A stretch of 50,172 bases of DNA, taken from Saccoglossus kowalevskii. Lineage: Eukaryota; Hemichordata; Enteropneusta; Harrimaniidae. Of the stretch, positions 24,946 through 35,900 are shown in pieces. Under the pieces are notes generated by a model that was not told where the DNA came from, did no database searches, and saw nothing but the letters and a program-made list of their open reading frames with translations. The DNA lies in NCBI RefSeq assembly GCF_000003605.2, contig NW_003112467.1, forward strand, positions 214,965 to 265,136. The letters run 5' to 3'. The translations under genes and the position numbers were made by a program. Position 1 is the first letter of the stretch. Each line of letters starts with the position of its first letter.

Positions 24946-24995
24946 CGACACTTTAGATGCGATATCGATACGTCGCGTGTAATATCGAGACATTG
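24895..24995. repeat. Diverged 20-bp repeats after the RT remnant
   Basis: Units such as 'cattaggtgcgatatcgaga', 'catcacctgtaatatcgaca' and 'cgtcgcgtgtaatatcgaga' are clear relatives of the half-units of the 23905-24300 array. About five copies are present. Confidence 0.75.
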
Positions 24996-25142
24996 AAAGT
25001 CTTCAGAATGTTGGCTGGCGCCGAGACTCACCAGTCACGTGGTTTAGAATGATAGTATATGCAAGATTGCCCTTGGAGTTGATTTCTCAATACATCTAGG
25101 TGTAACAAGTTGGATTGAGTGATGGCTGTTGTTAATTCTATT

Positions 25143-25144
<2 letters not shown>

Positions 25145-25204
<60 letters not shown>
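25145..25204. repeat. (TAA)n microsatellite, about 20 copies
   Basis: A pure run of taa/ata triplets. It produces poly-Ile reading frames on both strands that are not genes. Confidence 0.98.
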
Positions 25205-26740
25205 TTTTAATTCGAGAACCAGCTCATTACACAAAATTAAAAGTTACTTTAAGGAACATGAAAGCAAAACAGAAGTTAAAAACAGGGTGCCGGAGAAACA
25301 TCAGGAAAGACCCATTTGGCTGCCGCAATTAAACAATTCTCACTAGCAGTCAATCTTGTGTAAAAGCCAACTTTAGACATGCGCAGAACACACATGTTAA
25401 ATGGAGCATGTACAATGACAATACATACGACTTCAATTCTGATAGTTGACTTGGCAAACAAACTGCGCGTCTATTTATTTACATTGGACGCTATAATTTT
25501 CAAACACAAGATAAGCAATGTCAGCACGTATTGTTGTAAGGTTTTGACATTCATGTTGATCAAACTGAAAACAGTGCACTTGGCGTCCCAACTACTTATT
25601 CAATACAATAGTGTAATTGTTATATAGCTTATGTGAAACCTTCATTACTAAAGATTTTCACAGTGAACCACAGTGACGAGATAACATAATTGTAGAATGA
25701 CAGACCAAAATAGTTTGAGATAGGTAGTCGTGGCATTTATTGAGCAAGGCCATAGTTTACATTGCCACCACAAAGCTAAACAAGACACTCGTTAATTATT
25801 ACGCCTTTGACGATCTTCGTGTGTGGTTAGAACTGTTCTCAAATTGTCAACGTTCCTCAAAAAACAAAAGGCATTTCGTTCGGACGGGAGTCGAAGAGCT
25901 ATTTTGTCTTGGTAGCGAATATCGATTACCAATTTTCGACGTTTTCTTTTGCGTTATACAAATGATTGTTACGTAATAATACAATTGTACTGTGATATCA
26001 TTATATAGGTCACTGTAAGATCATTATACAACTACACTGTAATATAATACGACGTTATTAGAGAATATCACAAAGTATAGATGACCGTATTAACGCAGAG
26101 CGTTCCTGTAGCCCTCGAACAGGTCAAAGGTCAAAGTTCTCCCAATTCTTTCCAGCGCAGCCACAAATCAGAAAAATAGAGAGCGAGAAAAAAACGAACT
26201 GTAATCACTAAACCATTCTTAGAACCACATGTTGAAAATATACGTGGGAAAAAACTAGGAAGAGAAAATATTTTATTTTGCTACAATGAAGCCAAAAACT
26301 CTAAATTTACAGTAGAAGTGGTTATATCTGATAAAGCGGTAATATTCATGGAATTATCAGTAATACCAGAAGGCCTTATGGGGTTGGGTTTGGAATTGTA
26401 ATGTAATGTAATATAATGTAAGAATACATTTGCACTTTTAATAGTGTCATTATATATGTGCACAATACAGTGCTATATAGTCATTGTATTCAAATATGTA
26501 TTATGACGCCATTATAGTTATACAGTTCTCCACAGAAGACATTGTAAACAGACTTTGACTAGTAGTTTTAAATAGTTAAATGGTCCACACTAAAGCCGAC
26601 TTACTTACACATATACTGACAATATTAGAAAAGTTGGCCCTCACCCATTACTCACCTTATTGTATCATTGAGCCACTTCATGAGACTTTGGTTTTCAGTA
26701 AAACCCCACTAAAAACCTAATGAATCGTAATAATGTAATT
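25205..26740. other. Non-coding DNA upstream of the PDZ exons
   Basis: No gene is supported. The only notable site is a perfect direct repeat at 26121-26133, listed separately. Confidence 0.35.
26121..26133 (+). promoter_or_regulatory. Perfect DR1 nuclear-receptor element
   Basis: AGGTCA-A-AGGTCA is an exact direct repeat with one spacer base, the consensus for RXR/HNF4-type receptors. It is 1.1 kb upstream of the exon at 27230. An exact 13-mer is not expected by chance in 50 kb, but function is unproven. Confidence 0.4.
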
Positions 26741-27005
26741 TAAATAAACAAAAAACATAAATTCGTAGATATGGGCAAGGTGTACAATGTAATCAGCTAT
26801 TTTATTCGTTTGTAATTTGTGCAAAGATCTCATTTTTTTTTGTAAGCGTATAAAGTATTTTCCACATTAAATGTCGTAATTTTAATTCTTAAACGCAAAT
26901 TATCAAATATATTATAAAAATGTAATAAGGAATTTGCTTTATCTGTAAAGTGTAAACAATTTCCATTTTATTTCCTGTAAAAACGTAAAAGGCATTTTTT
27001 ATTTC
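26741..27005 (-). mobile_element. Dispersed AT-rich element, copy B (inverted relative to 6768-7047)
   Basis: This is the reverse complement of copy A, with shared strings such as 'gggcaaggtgta', 'aaggaatttgctttatctgtaaagtg' and 'cctgtaaaaacgtaaaa'. It ends about 225 bp before the acceptor of the 27230 exon. Confidence 0.7.
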
Positions 27006-27229
27006 CTGTAACCTGTACCAGCTATCCCCACTTACCCCTGGTTAATGTCACGTCAGTGTGCAATTTCTTATTATAGCGTGTAACCTATAGTTGTATCAGA
27101 TTGAATCATTGTACACAGTATCCCAAAATGTACTACTTGGTGCTACTCCTTTTTATTATTAAATTCATGTTAATTACTACATTAATTCCCATCTCGTTTA
27201 TATAATAAACATGTCGTGTATTTTTACAG

Positions 27230-27324
27230 AGTGCACGGCTTACCAAGTATTCATGTCAAGTTTGAATAGTCAAGACATGGAAGGAACAGCAGTAATGGAA
27301 AATGAATATGCAAAAGTTATAGAG
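27230..27324 (+). CDS. AHNAK/periaxin-like gene: exon before the PDZ domain
   Basis: The acceptor is tttttacag|ag and the donor atagag|gtaggc. The exon is phase 1 in and phase 0 out. The frame is open from the acceptor (..CTAYQVFMSSLNSQDMEG). It contains an ATG at 27253 that could start a soluble form (MSSLNSQDMEG), or the exon could continue the phase-1 transmembrane exons 7753-7936 and 9039-9131. The peptide ends MENEYAKVIE, with a tyrosine in an acidic YxxV context resembling an SH2 or endocytic motif. The downstream phase-0 junction to 29223 gives VIE-DEPDGMNPE. Confidence in the exon rests on both splice sites, phase agreement and position just before the PDZ exon. Confidence 0.65.
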
Positions 27325-27344
27325 GTAGGCAGACATCATATAAA

Positions 27345-28590
27345 TATAGAACTATGCTTAGTTCACCTAGAGATGGTTGTTGTCTGTACTTGGTTCACTC
27401 AGAATTAGGTTCTTTCTGAACTTGGCTCCCTCAGACGTAGATATTGTCTTTACTTGAATCACTCAGAGTTTGGTCTTTTCTGAACTTGGTTCCCTCAGAC
27501 GTAGATACTGTCTGTACTTGGTTCACTCAGAGTTCGGTCTTTTCCGAACTTGGCTCCCTCAGAGGTAGATGTTGTCTGTACTTGAATCACTCAGAGTTTG
27601 GCCTTTTTCGAACTTGGCTCCCTCAGAGATAGATATTGTCTTTACTTGAATCACTCAGAGTTTGGTCTTTTCTGAACTTGGCTCCCTCAGACGTAGATAT
27701 TGTCTGTACTTGGTTATTTTAGAATTTGGTCTTTTCCAAACTTGGCTCCCTCAGAGGTAGATGTTGTCTGTACTTGATTCACTCAGAGTTTGGTCTTTTT
27801 TGAACTAGGCTCTCTCATAGGTAGATGTTGTCTGTACTTGGTTCACTCAGAATTAAGTCCTTTCCGAGGTTGGCTCCCCAGACGTAGATGCTGTCTGTAG
27901 TTGAATCACTCAGAGTTAGGTCCTTTCTGAACTTGGCTCCCTCAGACGTAGATATTGTCTGTACTTGGTTCACTCAGAGTTAGGTTCTTTCTGAACTTGG
28001 CTCCCTCAGACGTAGATACTGTCTGTACTTGGTTCACTCAGAGTTCGGTCAGAGGTAGATGTTGTCTGTACTTGGTTCACTCAGCGTTAGGTCTTTTCCG
28101 AACTTGGCTCCCTCAGAGGTAGATGTTGTCTGTACTTGGTTTATTCAGAATTAGGTTCTTTCCGAACTTGGCTCCCTCAGACGTGGATATGGTCTGCACT
28201 TGGTTCACTCAGAGTTAGTTAATTTCTGAACTTGGCTCCCTCAGACGTAGATATTGTCTGTACTTGGTTAACCCAGAGTTAGGTACTTTCTGAATTTGGC
28301 TCCCTCAGAGGTAGAAGGTGTCTACTTGGTTCACTCAGAGTTAGATCTTTTCCGAACTTGGCTCCCTAAGAGGTAGATATTGTCTGTACTTGAATCACTC
28401 AGAGTTCGGTCCTTTCTGAACTTGGCTCCCTCAGAGGTAGATGTTGTCTGTACTTGGTTCACTCAGAGTTAGGTCTTTTCTGAACTTGGTTCCCTCAGAG
28501 GTAGATGTTGTCTGTACTTGAATCACTCTGAGTTTGGTCTTTTCCGAACTTGGCTCCCTCAGAGGTAGATATTGTCTGTACTTGAATCAC
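27345..28590. repeat. 64-bp minisatellite filling the intron
   Basis: The unit is 'ggctccctcagacgtagatattgtctgtacttggttcactcagagttaggtcttttctgaactt'; 64-bp spacing was checked at 27424 and 27488. About 19 copies are present. The first diverged copy begins within about 20-40 bp of the splice donor at 27325. Confidence 0.95.
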
Positions 28591-29160
28591 TCACATATGA
28601 TACACATATATTCTGTATCTGGATATTCCATCTGATACACATATATTATGTATCTGGATATTCCATCTGATACACATATGTTTTGTATCTGGATATTCCA
28701 TCTGATACACATATATTATGTATCTGGATATTCCATCTGATACACATATGTTCTGTATCTGGATATTCCATCTGATACACATATATTATGTATCTGGATA
28801 TTCAAACTAATACACATATGTTCTGTATCTGGATATTCCATCTGATACACATATATTATGTGTCTGGATATTCCAACTGATACACATATGTTCTGTATCT
28901 GGATATTCCATCTGATACACATATGTTCTGTATCTGGATATTCCATCTGATACACATATATTATGTATCTGGATATTCCATCTGATACACATATATTATG
29001 TATCTGGATATTCCATCTGATACACATATGTTGTGTATCTGGATATTCCATCTGATACACATATATTATGTATCTGAATATTCCAACTGATACACATATA
29101 GTATGTATCTGGATATTTCAACTGAGACACTTATGCTCTGTGTCTGGATATTCCAACTGA
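28591..29160. repeat. 35-bp minisatellite directly following the 64-bp array
   Basis: The unit is 'tgatacacatatattatgtatctggatattccatc'; 35-bp spacing was checked at 28621 and 28656. About 16 copies are present. The array ends about 60 bp before the acceptor of the PDZ exon at 29223. Confidence 0.95.
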
Positions 29161-29222
29161 CACACATACACTTAATATACATACATTTAATAAACAATAC
29201 TCTTGTTTGGTTGTATTGACAG

Positions 29223-29445
29223 GATGAACCAGATGGTATGAATCCAGAAATAGCACGTCCTACTTTCAATCCAAATTATGATGTTGGGCCTATTAAGAAA
29301 TGTAAGACCCTAAAAGTCCTTTTAAATGAAAATCTAACAGAGACGTCACTTGGATTGAATATAGCTGGTAGTCAGCAGCATGGTATATTTATCAACAAAG
29401 TAACATCAGGTGGAGCTGCTGAACAGTCAGGAGTTGTTGAAAAAG
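29223..29445 (+). CDS. AHNAK/periaxin-like gene: first part of the PDZ domain
   Basis: The acceptor is ttgacag|gat (phase 0) and the donor gaaaaag|gttagt (phase 1). After a linker (DEPDGMNPEIARPTFNPNYD) the PDZ fold starts at about 29304 with KTLKVLLNENLTETSLGLNI. SLGLNI is the carboxylate-binding GLGF-type loop. AG..QHGIFINKVTSGGAAEQ is strand B to helix A, and SGVVEK runs into G-D-K-I in the next exon. The loop-strand pattern GLNIAG...GIF and the following GD(K/Q)xxxxxVxFD are those of the periaxin/AHNAK PDZ, which in those proteins binds partners and can dimerise by strand exchange. The intron splits the PDZ between the Lys and the Gly-Asp. Confidence 0.85.
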
Positions 29446-29990
29446 GTTAGTAACCATTGTTTAAAATGACTACTCGTACATCGCATATGTTTAATTTTCC
29501 CGGCTGGTAAAAATTCAAACTTTCATGTCAGGTGTCTCCTTTAAGTACAATTTTAGACATTCAAATTTACTTCAGTTGAATGCCACCCTCATCCAGTGAC
29601 TGATTAAAAGAGTGTGAAACAGATAACACAATAATTTGAAGTGATAATAATGATAAATCAAATGTCTTAGTGATGACCAAATATACCCTGAAATCATTGA
29701 AACCATTGTTGTCATTGTCTACGCCTGCTAAACAAAGTGACTTAGTGTGGTTACTGGGAATGAAAACGAAAGTATATAATAATAATCTTTAATGCATGGC
29801 TGGTCAATTTCTGTTGAAAGTTACCCGCCTTGGCAGACTTTTAGTAACCTCATGTACCACTCACAAAGTGTTCATGTATGTAACACATGGCTGTAATTTA
29901 ATGAAATAGTAAATGGCAGGTCTGAATGAATACCAATAGGTACAGGATCATCGAATATTAACTCATTTCCTCATTATTCTTTATCACTAG
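29446..29990. other. Intron between the PDZ exons
   Basis: GTTAGT donor and TTATCACTAG acceptor, phase 1. The 545-bp interior holds no repeat or gene that I can see. Confidence 0.8.
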
Positions 29991-32900
29991 GTGACAAGAT
30001 TCGAAGTGTGACAGTACATTTTGACAAAATTGCTTACGAAGACGCCCTGACTATCTTAAGTTATGCTGCAAGATATAAAGTTGGAATGGAGTTAGAACGT
30101 GAATTTGGACAGGCAAAACTGTCATTAGAAGATCCAATGGTTGCTAAATCTCAGTTTCCACAAACACTTATGCTGCCAAAGGATATTCTCAGCTTCTCTC
30201 ATACCGAAGATGACTTTGATCTACAGAAACACAGCTCACTGCCCAATGTTGTTAGTGTGGGAGAGGATACAAATGAACAAAATCTTGAAAGGGGAAATTC
30301 TCTTCCCAGAGATTTTCAAACCTCAGAAAGCAAACATCAACGGGGAGATTCAATTGACAGTGGTGCTGTTTTGAGTGACAATGCCATATCCCCCAGTCCT
30401 CATGAACAAATAATTGATAAAAAGAATAACCAAATACCTCACGATGACTACACAATTGACGCTGATGATTCTATATTTGATTATGATGTACCAGACAGTG
30501 ATTATGATGTGAATCCTGGTCTACAAGAAGCACATACATCTGATGATGATGTCAGTCAAGCATCAGACGGACCTGATACTACATATGTCACACTATCTCA
30601 AGAGAATGAGCAAAGCTACATTGTCGCAGAACATATATCTTATGTTGATAACTCTGTCACCCATAAGAAAATCAGGACTACTTCTTCTTCTTCTTCTGAT
30701 TCCTCATTGTGTGATCATGAAGTAAAATTGATGGAAATAAACAATCATCATGGAAATGAGCTGCATGGTATTTCATCAATGCATTTGTCAGAAAAAATTG
30801 ATGTAATCGAAACACATGGTGATAATGTAATTCTAGCTGCCAGTGATGATGTGGATTTCGTGAGCGAAATTGACGATGCTCTTCAGGAAAAACAGATGTT
30901 TGAACTTCAACAAGCAGAACTTAAGGAAGAAGGTGATCCAGCTGTCATATCAATTAAACGAAAGGATAGTAGCAGCAGCAGTAGTAGTAGTAACAGTAGT
31001 AGCAGCAGTTTGGCGAGTGACAAAGTAAAAAATGATGTATCACAAACATTTGACACTCCATCAGCTGAGTTAACGAAAACAGCACAAATGATTCAAGTTG
31101 AGTCACAATCACCAATGATTGGTACTGTACACATTAACAACGATGACAACATGGGGAGTGACAAACGCGAAAATATTGTAATTGAAACATATGATGGAGA
31201 AAAAACGGAAGAAACTACATTATCCATCACCACAACAATCACAAGAAAATACAGCAGTGGAAGTAGTAGAAGTTCAGATCCAGCATATGTAGTAATGGGA
31301 GAAATAGACAACTTGGCCACTAATGAGATGATAGTCACCTCAGACCATGTACATAACACTTCACAAACCAATGAATGTACCAATGCAGGAGTGAATATTA
31401 TTGATGTAACTAGACATGAGTCTGAAAATGGAACAGTGAAAGAGATAGAAAAAAAATCACGAAGTAGTAGCACTGCAAGCAACAATTCAGATAATGATGA
31501 ATTTGTGTCTCGTGTCAACATTGAACTGGAAACAAGACATAGCAGGAGTTTCAGTAGTAGTAGTAGTAGCTCTACAAGTTGTGATGAAAATAGTCATGTT
31601 GCTGGTTCATATGATATCAATCCACTCCTGGATGACAACATACCTGATAAATGTGATCATTCAAGCATGGTGACCATATTGGCTGTCAGGAAAACACCAG
31701 AATTTGAAGAACCTGTTTCTGATGTCTTGACTGAAGATGCAGTTAAACAGAATGATAGTAGCTGTAGTACTGCAACTGCACGTTTCGATGATGTAGCTAC
31801 TGAAATGTATGTATCGACAGTTAATGTTGAAGAACCAGATGACAGTAAAGTTACCAATGAAACATCTCACACTATTCACACTAGTGTCAGCATCAATTCC
31901 GAAAATAGCAAATTGTTGACTCCAGCTCAATCAAACATTACAGTTAGTAATGCCGAGTTCACAGAACTGTCGATTAAATGTGATGTGGAACAACCTGATA
32001 TAAACACAAATGGATCTCACCATGATAGCATGAATGAAAGAAATGAATACACAGTTTCAGAAATATCGCACAATGTACCGATTGAGAGGAGTCAGATTAG
32101 TGAAGCGCCTGTTGAAGGGCCTGAGTTGCGTATTGAAACTGTTAGCAGTACGAGTAGAAGGGAACAAATATCTGAAAAAGATATTACAGATGCAGCAGAC
32201 ACAAAAGCGGGGAAAAGGAAAAGTTTTAAATTATTTGGAAAGAAAAACAAGGAGTCAAAGCAGACAAAAGAAAACAAAGACCAATCAAAGGAGAAAACTG
32301 GGCCAAAGCATTTCTTTAAAAAGAAGCATAAAGAACATAATACTGTTAACTTGGCAGTAGTAGATGCGTCCCTGAAAGATGAAACAGAATTCAAAGATTC
32401 AGAAAACACATATCCAAAGAAATCAAAGGCAAAAAAGAAAAGTGATCGAAAGAAAACACCAGTCACACTATCACATGAAGATGATTTAGGTATTGCAGCT
32501 GATGAAACTGATGCTCAACCTGTTATTGCTGATGGTGACATACAGTCAACAGAACAGTTAAATACACTTATCCCAGTATATTCAGCAGAAGAAGAAAGGC
32601 ATGACACATTTGAAGCTAGAAAATATGCCTCACCAGAAGCTGCAATAAAAAAATCTACATTTAATGAAGAAAGTGAAAAAGAACAAGAAAGAAAGGAAGA
32701 CACAGAACATCTTGAAATAAAGCAAGAGCTGCATCTAGTGACAACAAGTGAAAAGAATACAGAACAAACTTTATTGCCAATAATAGCTGATGTGAAACAT
32801 ATCAGCGACCTCAGCAGTAGTAGTAGCAGTAGCAGCAGCAGCAGTGATGAGAGTGATCAAAATGACAACTTTTCATTTGAAAACCAGTCTGCTGAGCTTC

Positions 32901-35900
32901 ATAATATTGAACAAACACCTGTGAAAGAAACTATAACTGCAGTGTATATTAATCCAGATGATACATCTTTCAATTTGGAACAACAATTAGTCAAATTACA
33001 AGGCGATGCCGACAAACAAGTTGTGGAAAAGGAGACATTAGGTGCTGACAATGTATCTTTCTCCTCTTCAAGTGAGACTGATAGTGATAGTCTTAATGCT
33101 CTAGCAGAGAGCAAAGACGAACTGGTGCCCAGAACCCCAATAAACGAATCTGTAGAGAAAACAGGGAAAACAGATTTTAATGGTTTAGATAATTTTTGGA
33201 ATGCAATTAATAAATTAGAAAGCAGTAGTACTAGCATTGAATCAGAAGATGTTGCAGACTCTCAGGTAGTACGCACAGACATTATTTCAGACAATTGTTC
33301 AGCAGAGAAACACAACATCACAGTGGACCTGAACCTTGAAACTAATGTCCCAACTCAATTGCAAACTTATGATACTAAATCTGAAATAATAAAAATTGAA
33401 AATTGCTCATCCTCCCCAAAAGAGGAAAATGAATGTTGTTATACAATTGAACATGAACATCAAAAAGAGCAAATAATATCCATTTCGATGCCAAAATATG
33501 TCATAAAAAAGGAAGTTTGTGATACAAAACATGTTATTGTTGATGATATAAAATCCTCTTTTTCTCCAGCAACAGAATTAGGCACGACAGAAGAAAAGGT
33601 GAAAGTAGAAATGGATGAGAAAGCAGATGCTAATTTGATAATGTCATCACAAGTAATACTCGGAGAAATCATAAGTACTAAACATATTACATGCTCAACA
33701 AACACTGAAACAAAAGAAACTCATCCTGGAAATGTAGCAATTGTCGAAGAGAAAATAGAAATCTTTGATTCGCCAAAGGATATGATGACCACAGAAAAAG
33801 TCACTCCAACTAGTGTGCTAGAGAATACAAATGATGACAATAGTACAGCTAATAATGAAGCATTGGGGTCATCAGCCATTCCGATTTCTACACAGATAGA
33901 TATCAGTGATGGCGAGAGTGAAACAAAAGAAAAAGAACATGTAAAAAAAAGCCAATTTAATCCTTTTCGAAGGAAAAAGAAGGATTACCAGATCAAACCT
34001 CCAACTGGTGGCACTAAGGATTCAGTAATAGCAGAACCAAATATTATTGTGGTAAAAGATCAAGACCCAAGCACTGATATAAAAATGATGGGTAAAAAGG
34101 TCAAGAAGGGACACAAGAAGAAGCTAAGTAGAGATATATCCAATGAACTAAACAAAAATGAGGAGGAATGCAACAAAGAACATGATGCAAATGGAAAGAA
34201 GGGCAAGAAAGGAAAAAAGGGACACGAGAAACAACACAGCAGGGATGTAGCATCTGAAGAGCTGAAATTAGAAGCTGTCAAAAAGGAAAGTTTCTTGAAA
34301 CAAAATGTGGATGAACAACCACAACTAAAGGCAAGTACAAACAGTGATATACCACCACAACATAAAGATGATGTCAAACACATGGAAGCTTTCTACATTG
34401 AAAGTGGAAAGAAAATAAAAAAAGAAAGAAAAGGACACAGGAAAAAGAAAAGCAGGGACATATCATCAGATGAAGTAAAAGAATATGATATCACTTTGAA
34501 TGTTGTACAACATGAAAAAGACGCAACACCAATGTACCAAGAGAGTAAAGAAGTAGAACAATCTGGGAAAAAAGAAAAAGGTCTGTTCAAATTCTTCAAA
34601 ATAGAACATTCCAAGTGTGGAAAGTATGAGAAAAGTGACGATGTTGAAAAGATAAATAAGGATTACCATGTAAAGTCAGTGGAAGGCCATGATGGATTGG
34701 TAGTTGAAACTGATATATCATGTGATCAGGTAAACAATGAAACTGTCCATGATGGTTTGGCAACAGCAAACAAGCATAAGTTAGGTACCCAACAAGATAC
34801 CATGGACGATTCTGTGTTACCTATACCAATGCCAGAAAATATGTCACTCCAAATATGTAATACCAATGACAATGTGTATGCCATTGATGAACGAATACAG
34901 ATTCAAATGCAAGAAAAAGATGAGCCATATCAAGACAAGTCGAATAGTAGTGTAAGAATAGAGAAAGATGTTGAACATCTAAACAATATGCAGATAGACT
35001 CATGTGACCGTAATCCAAGTGAAACACTGGAGGCTAGAAACATTGAAAAGCATGCAACAAATGTAGGAATGTTTGGTATTTTGAAGAAAGATACTGAAGA
35101 ATCTGAATTGCAAACAGAAATGATGGTCGACGAAAACCACCATAATGACCATGTTGTTTCCATAAGTTTAGATGAGAAGCCAGGTTTTCTGCCAGACAAA
35201 ACTGTACATAAGTCTACAGAAATACATGTTGCAGATAGTATTGATCAAGGCGAATTACCATTTAATGCAAGTGCAAATGAGGAGGGCGTACTAGATACAA
35301 AAAACAACATGAAGTATCCGGATAGCAAACTCAGTAACAGTAAATCACTAACAGATGCAGAATGTAATGAAGATGATGACCGAGATAAGACAGTGGATGT
35401 TGAATTGGATATTAGTTCAAAAGTGGATGGAAATGAAGAAGTTATTGAAAATGAATCACAACTTATATCACCAACTTTGATAAAGGATGATACAAAAGCC
35501 AATCAAGATATTACTACTAAAGTTCATCAACCAAATGAGAAAAAAAACGTGGTATATGGCGGATTACAGCCCAATACTGGTTCAACAGAACTAAATTATG
35601 AAGTTTCCGATATCCCATGTAAAGGAGAGTACAACATACAAAAACAGTCCAAATTACATGTAGAGTATGTTGCTGATAATGGAGATGAAGAAGAAATAGA
35701 AAAACAACAACATGCTTCATCTGATAATGATAAAGATAAAACAGGCAGTGTAATGAAGGATAAGTGGGATGTTGTTCGTCGATTTTTCAAAAGAAAGCGC
35801 AAAGACAAAAAAGAACACAAAATTAAGAGCTCAGATTCAACAAGTACTGAGCACACAGACCATGATGAAGAAGATTTTGATGATTCGCACACATCTTTAC

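Noticed and set aside
25028-25346. Poly-isoleucine frames on both strands
   Set aside because: Produced by the (TAA)n microsatellite.
28591-29269. Repetitive minus-strand frames in the 35-bp array
   Set aside because: Tandem-repeat artefacts within an intron.
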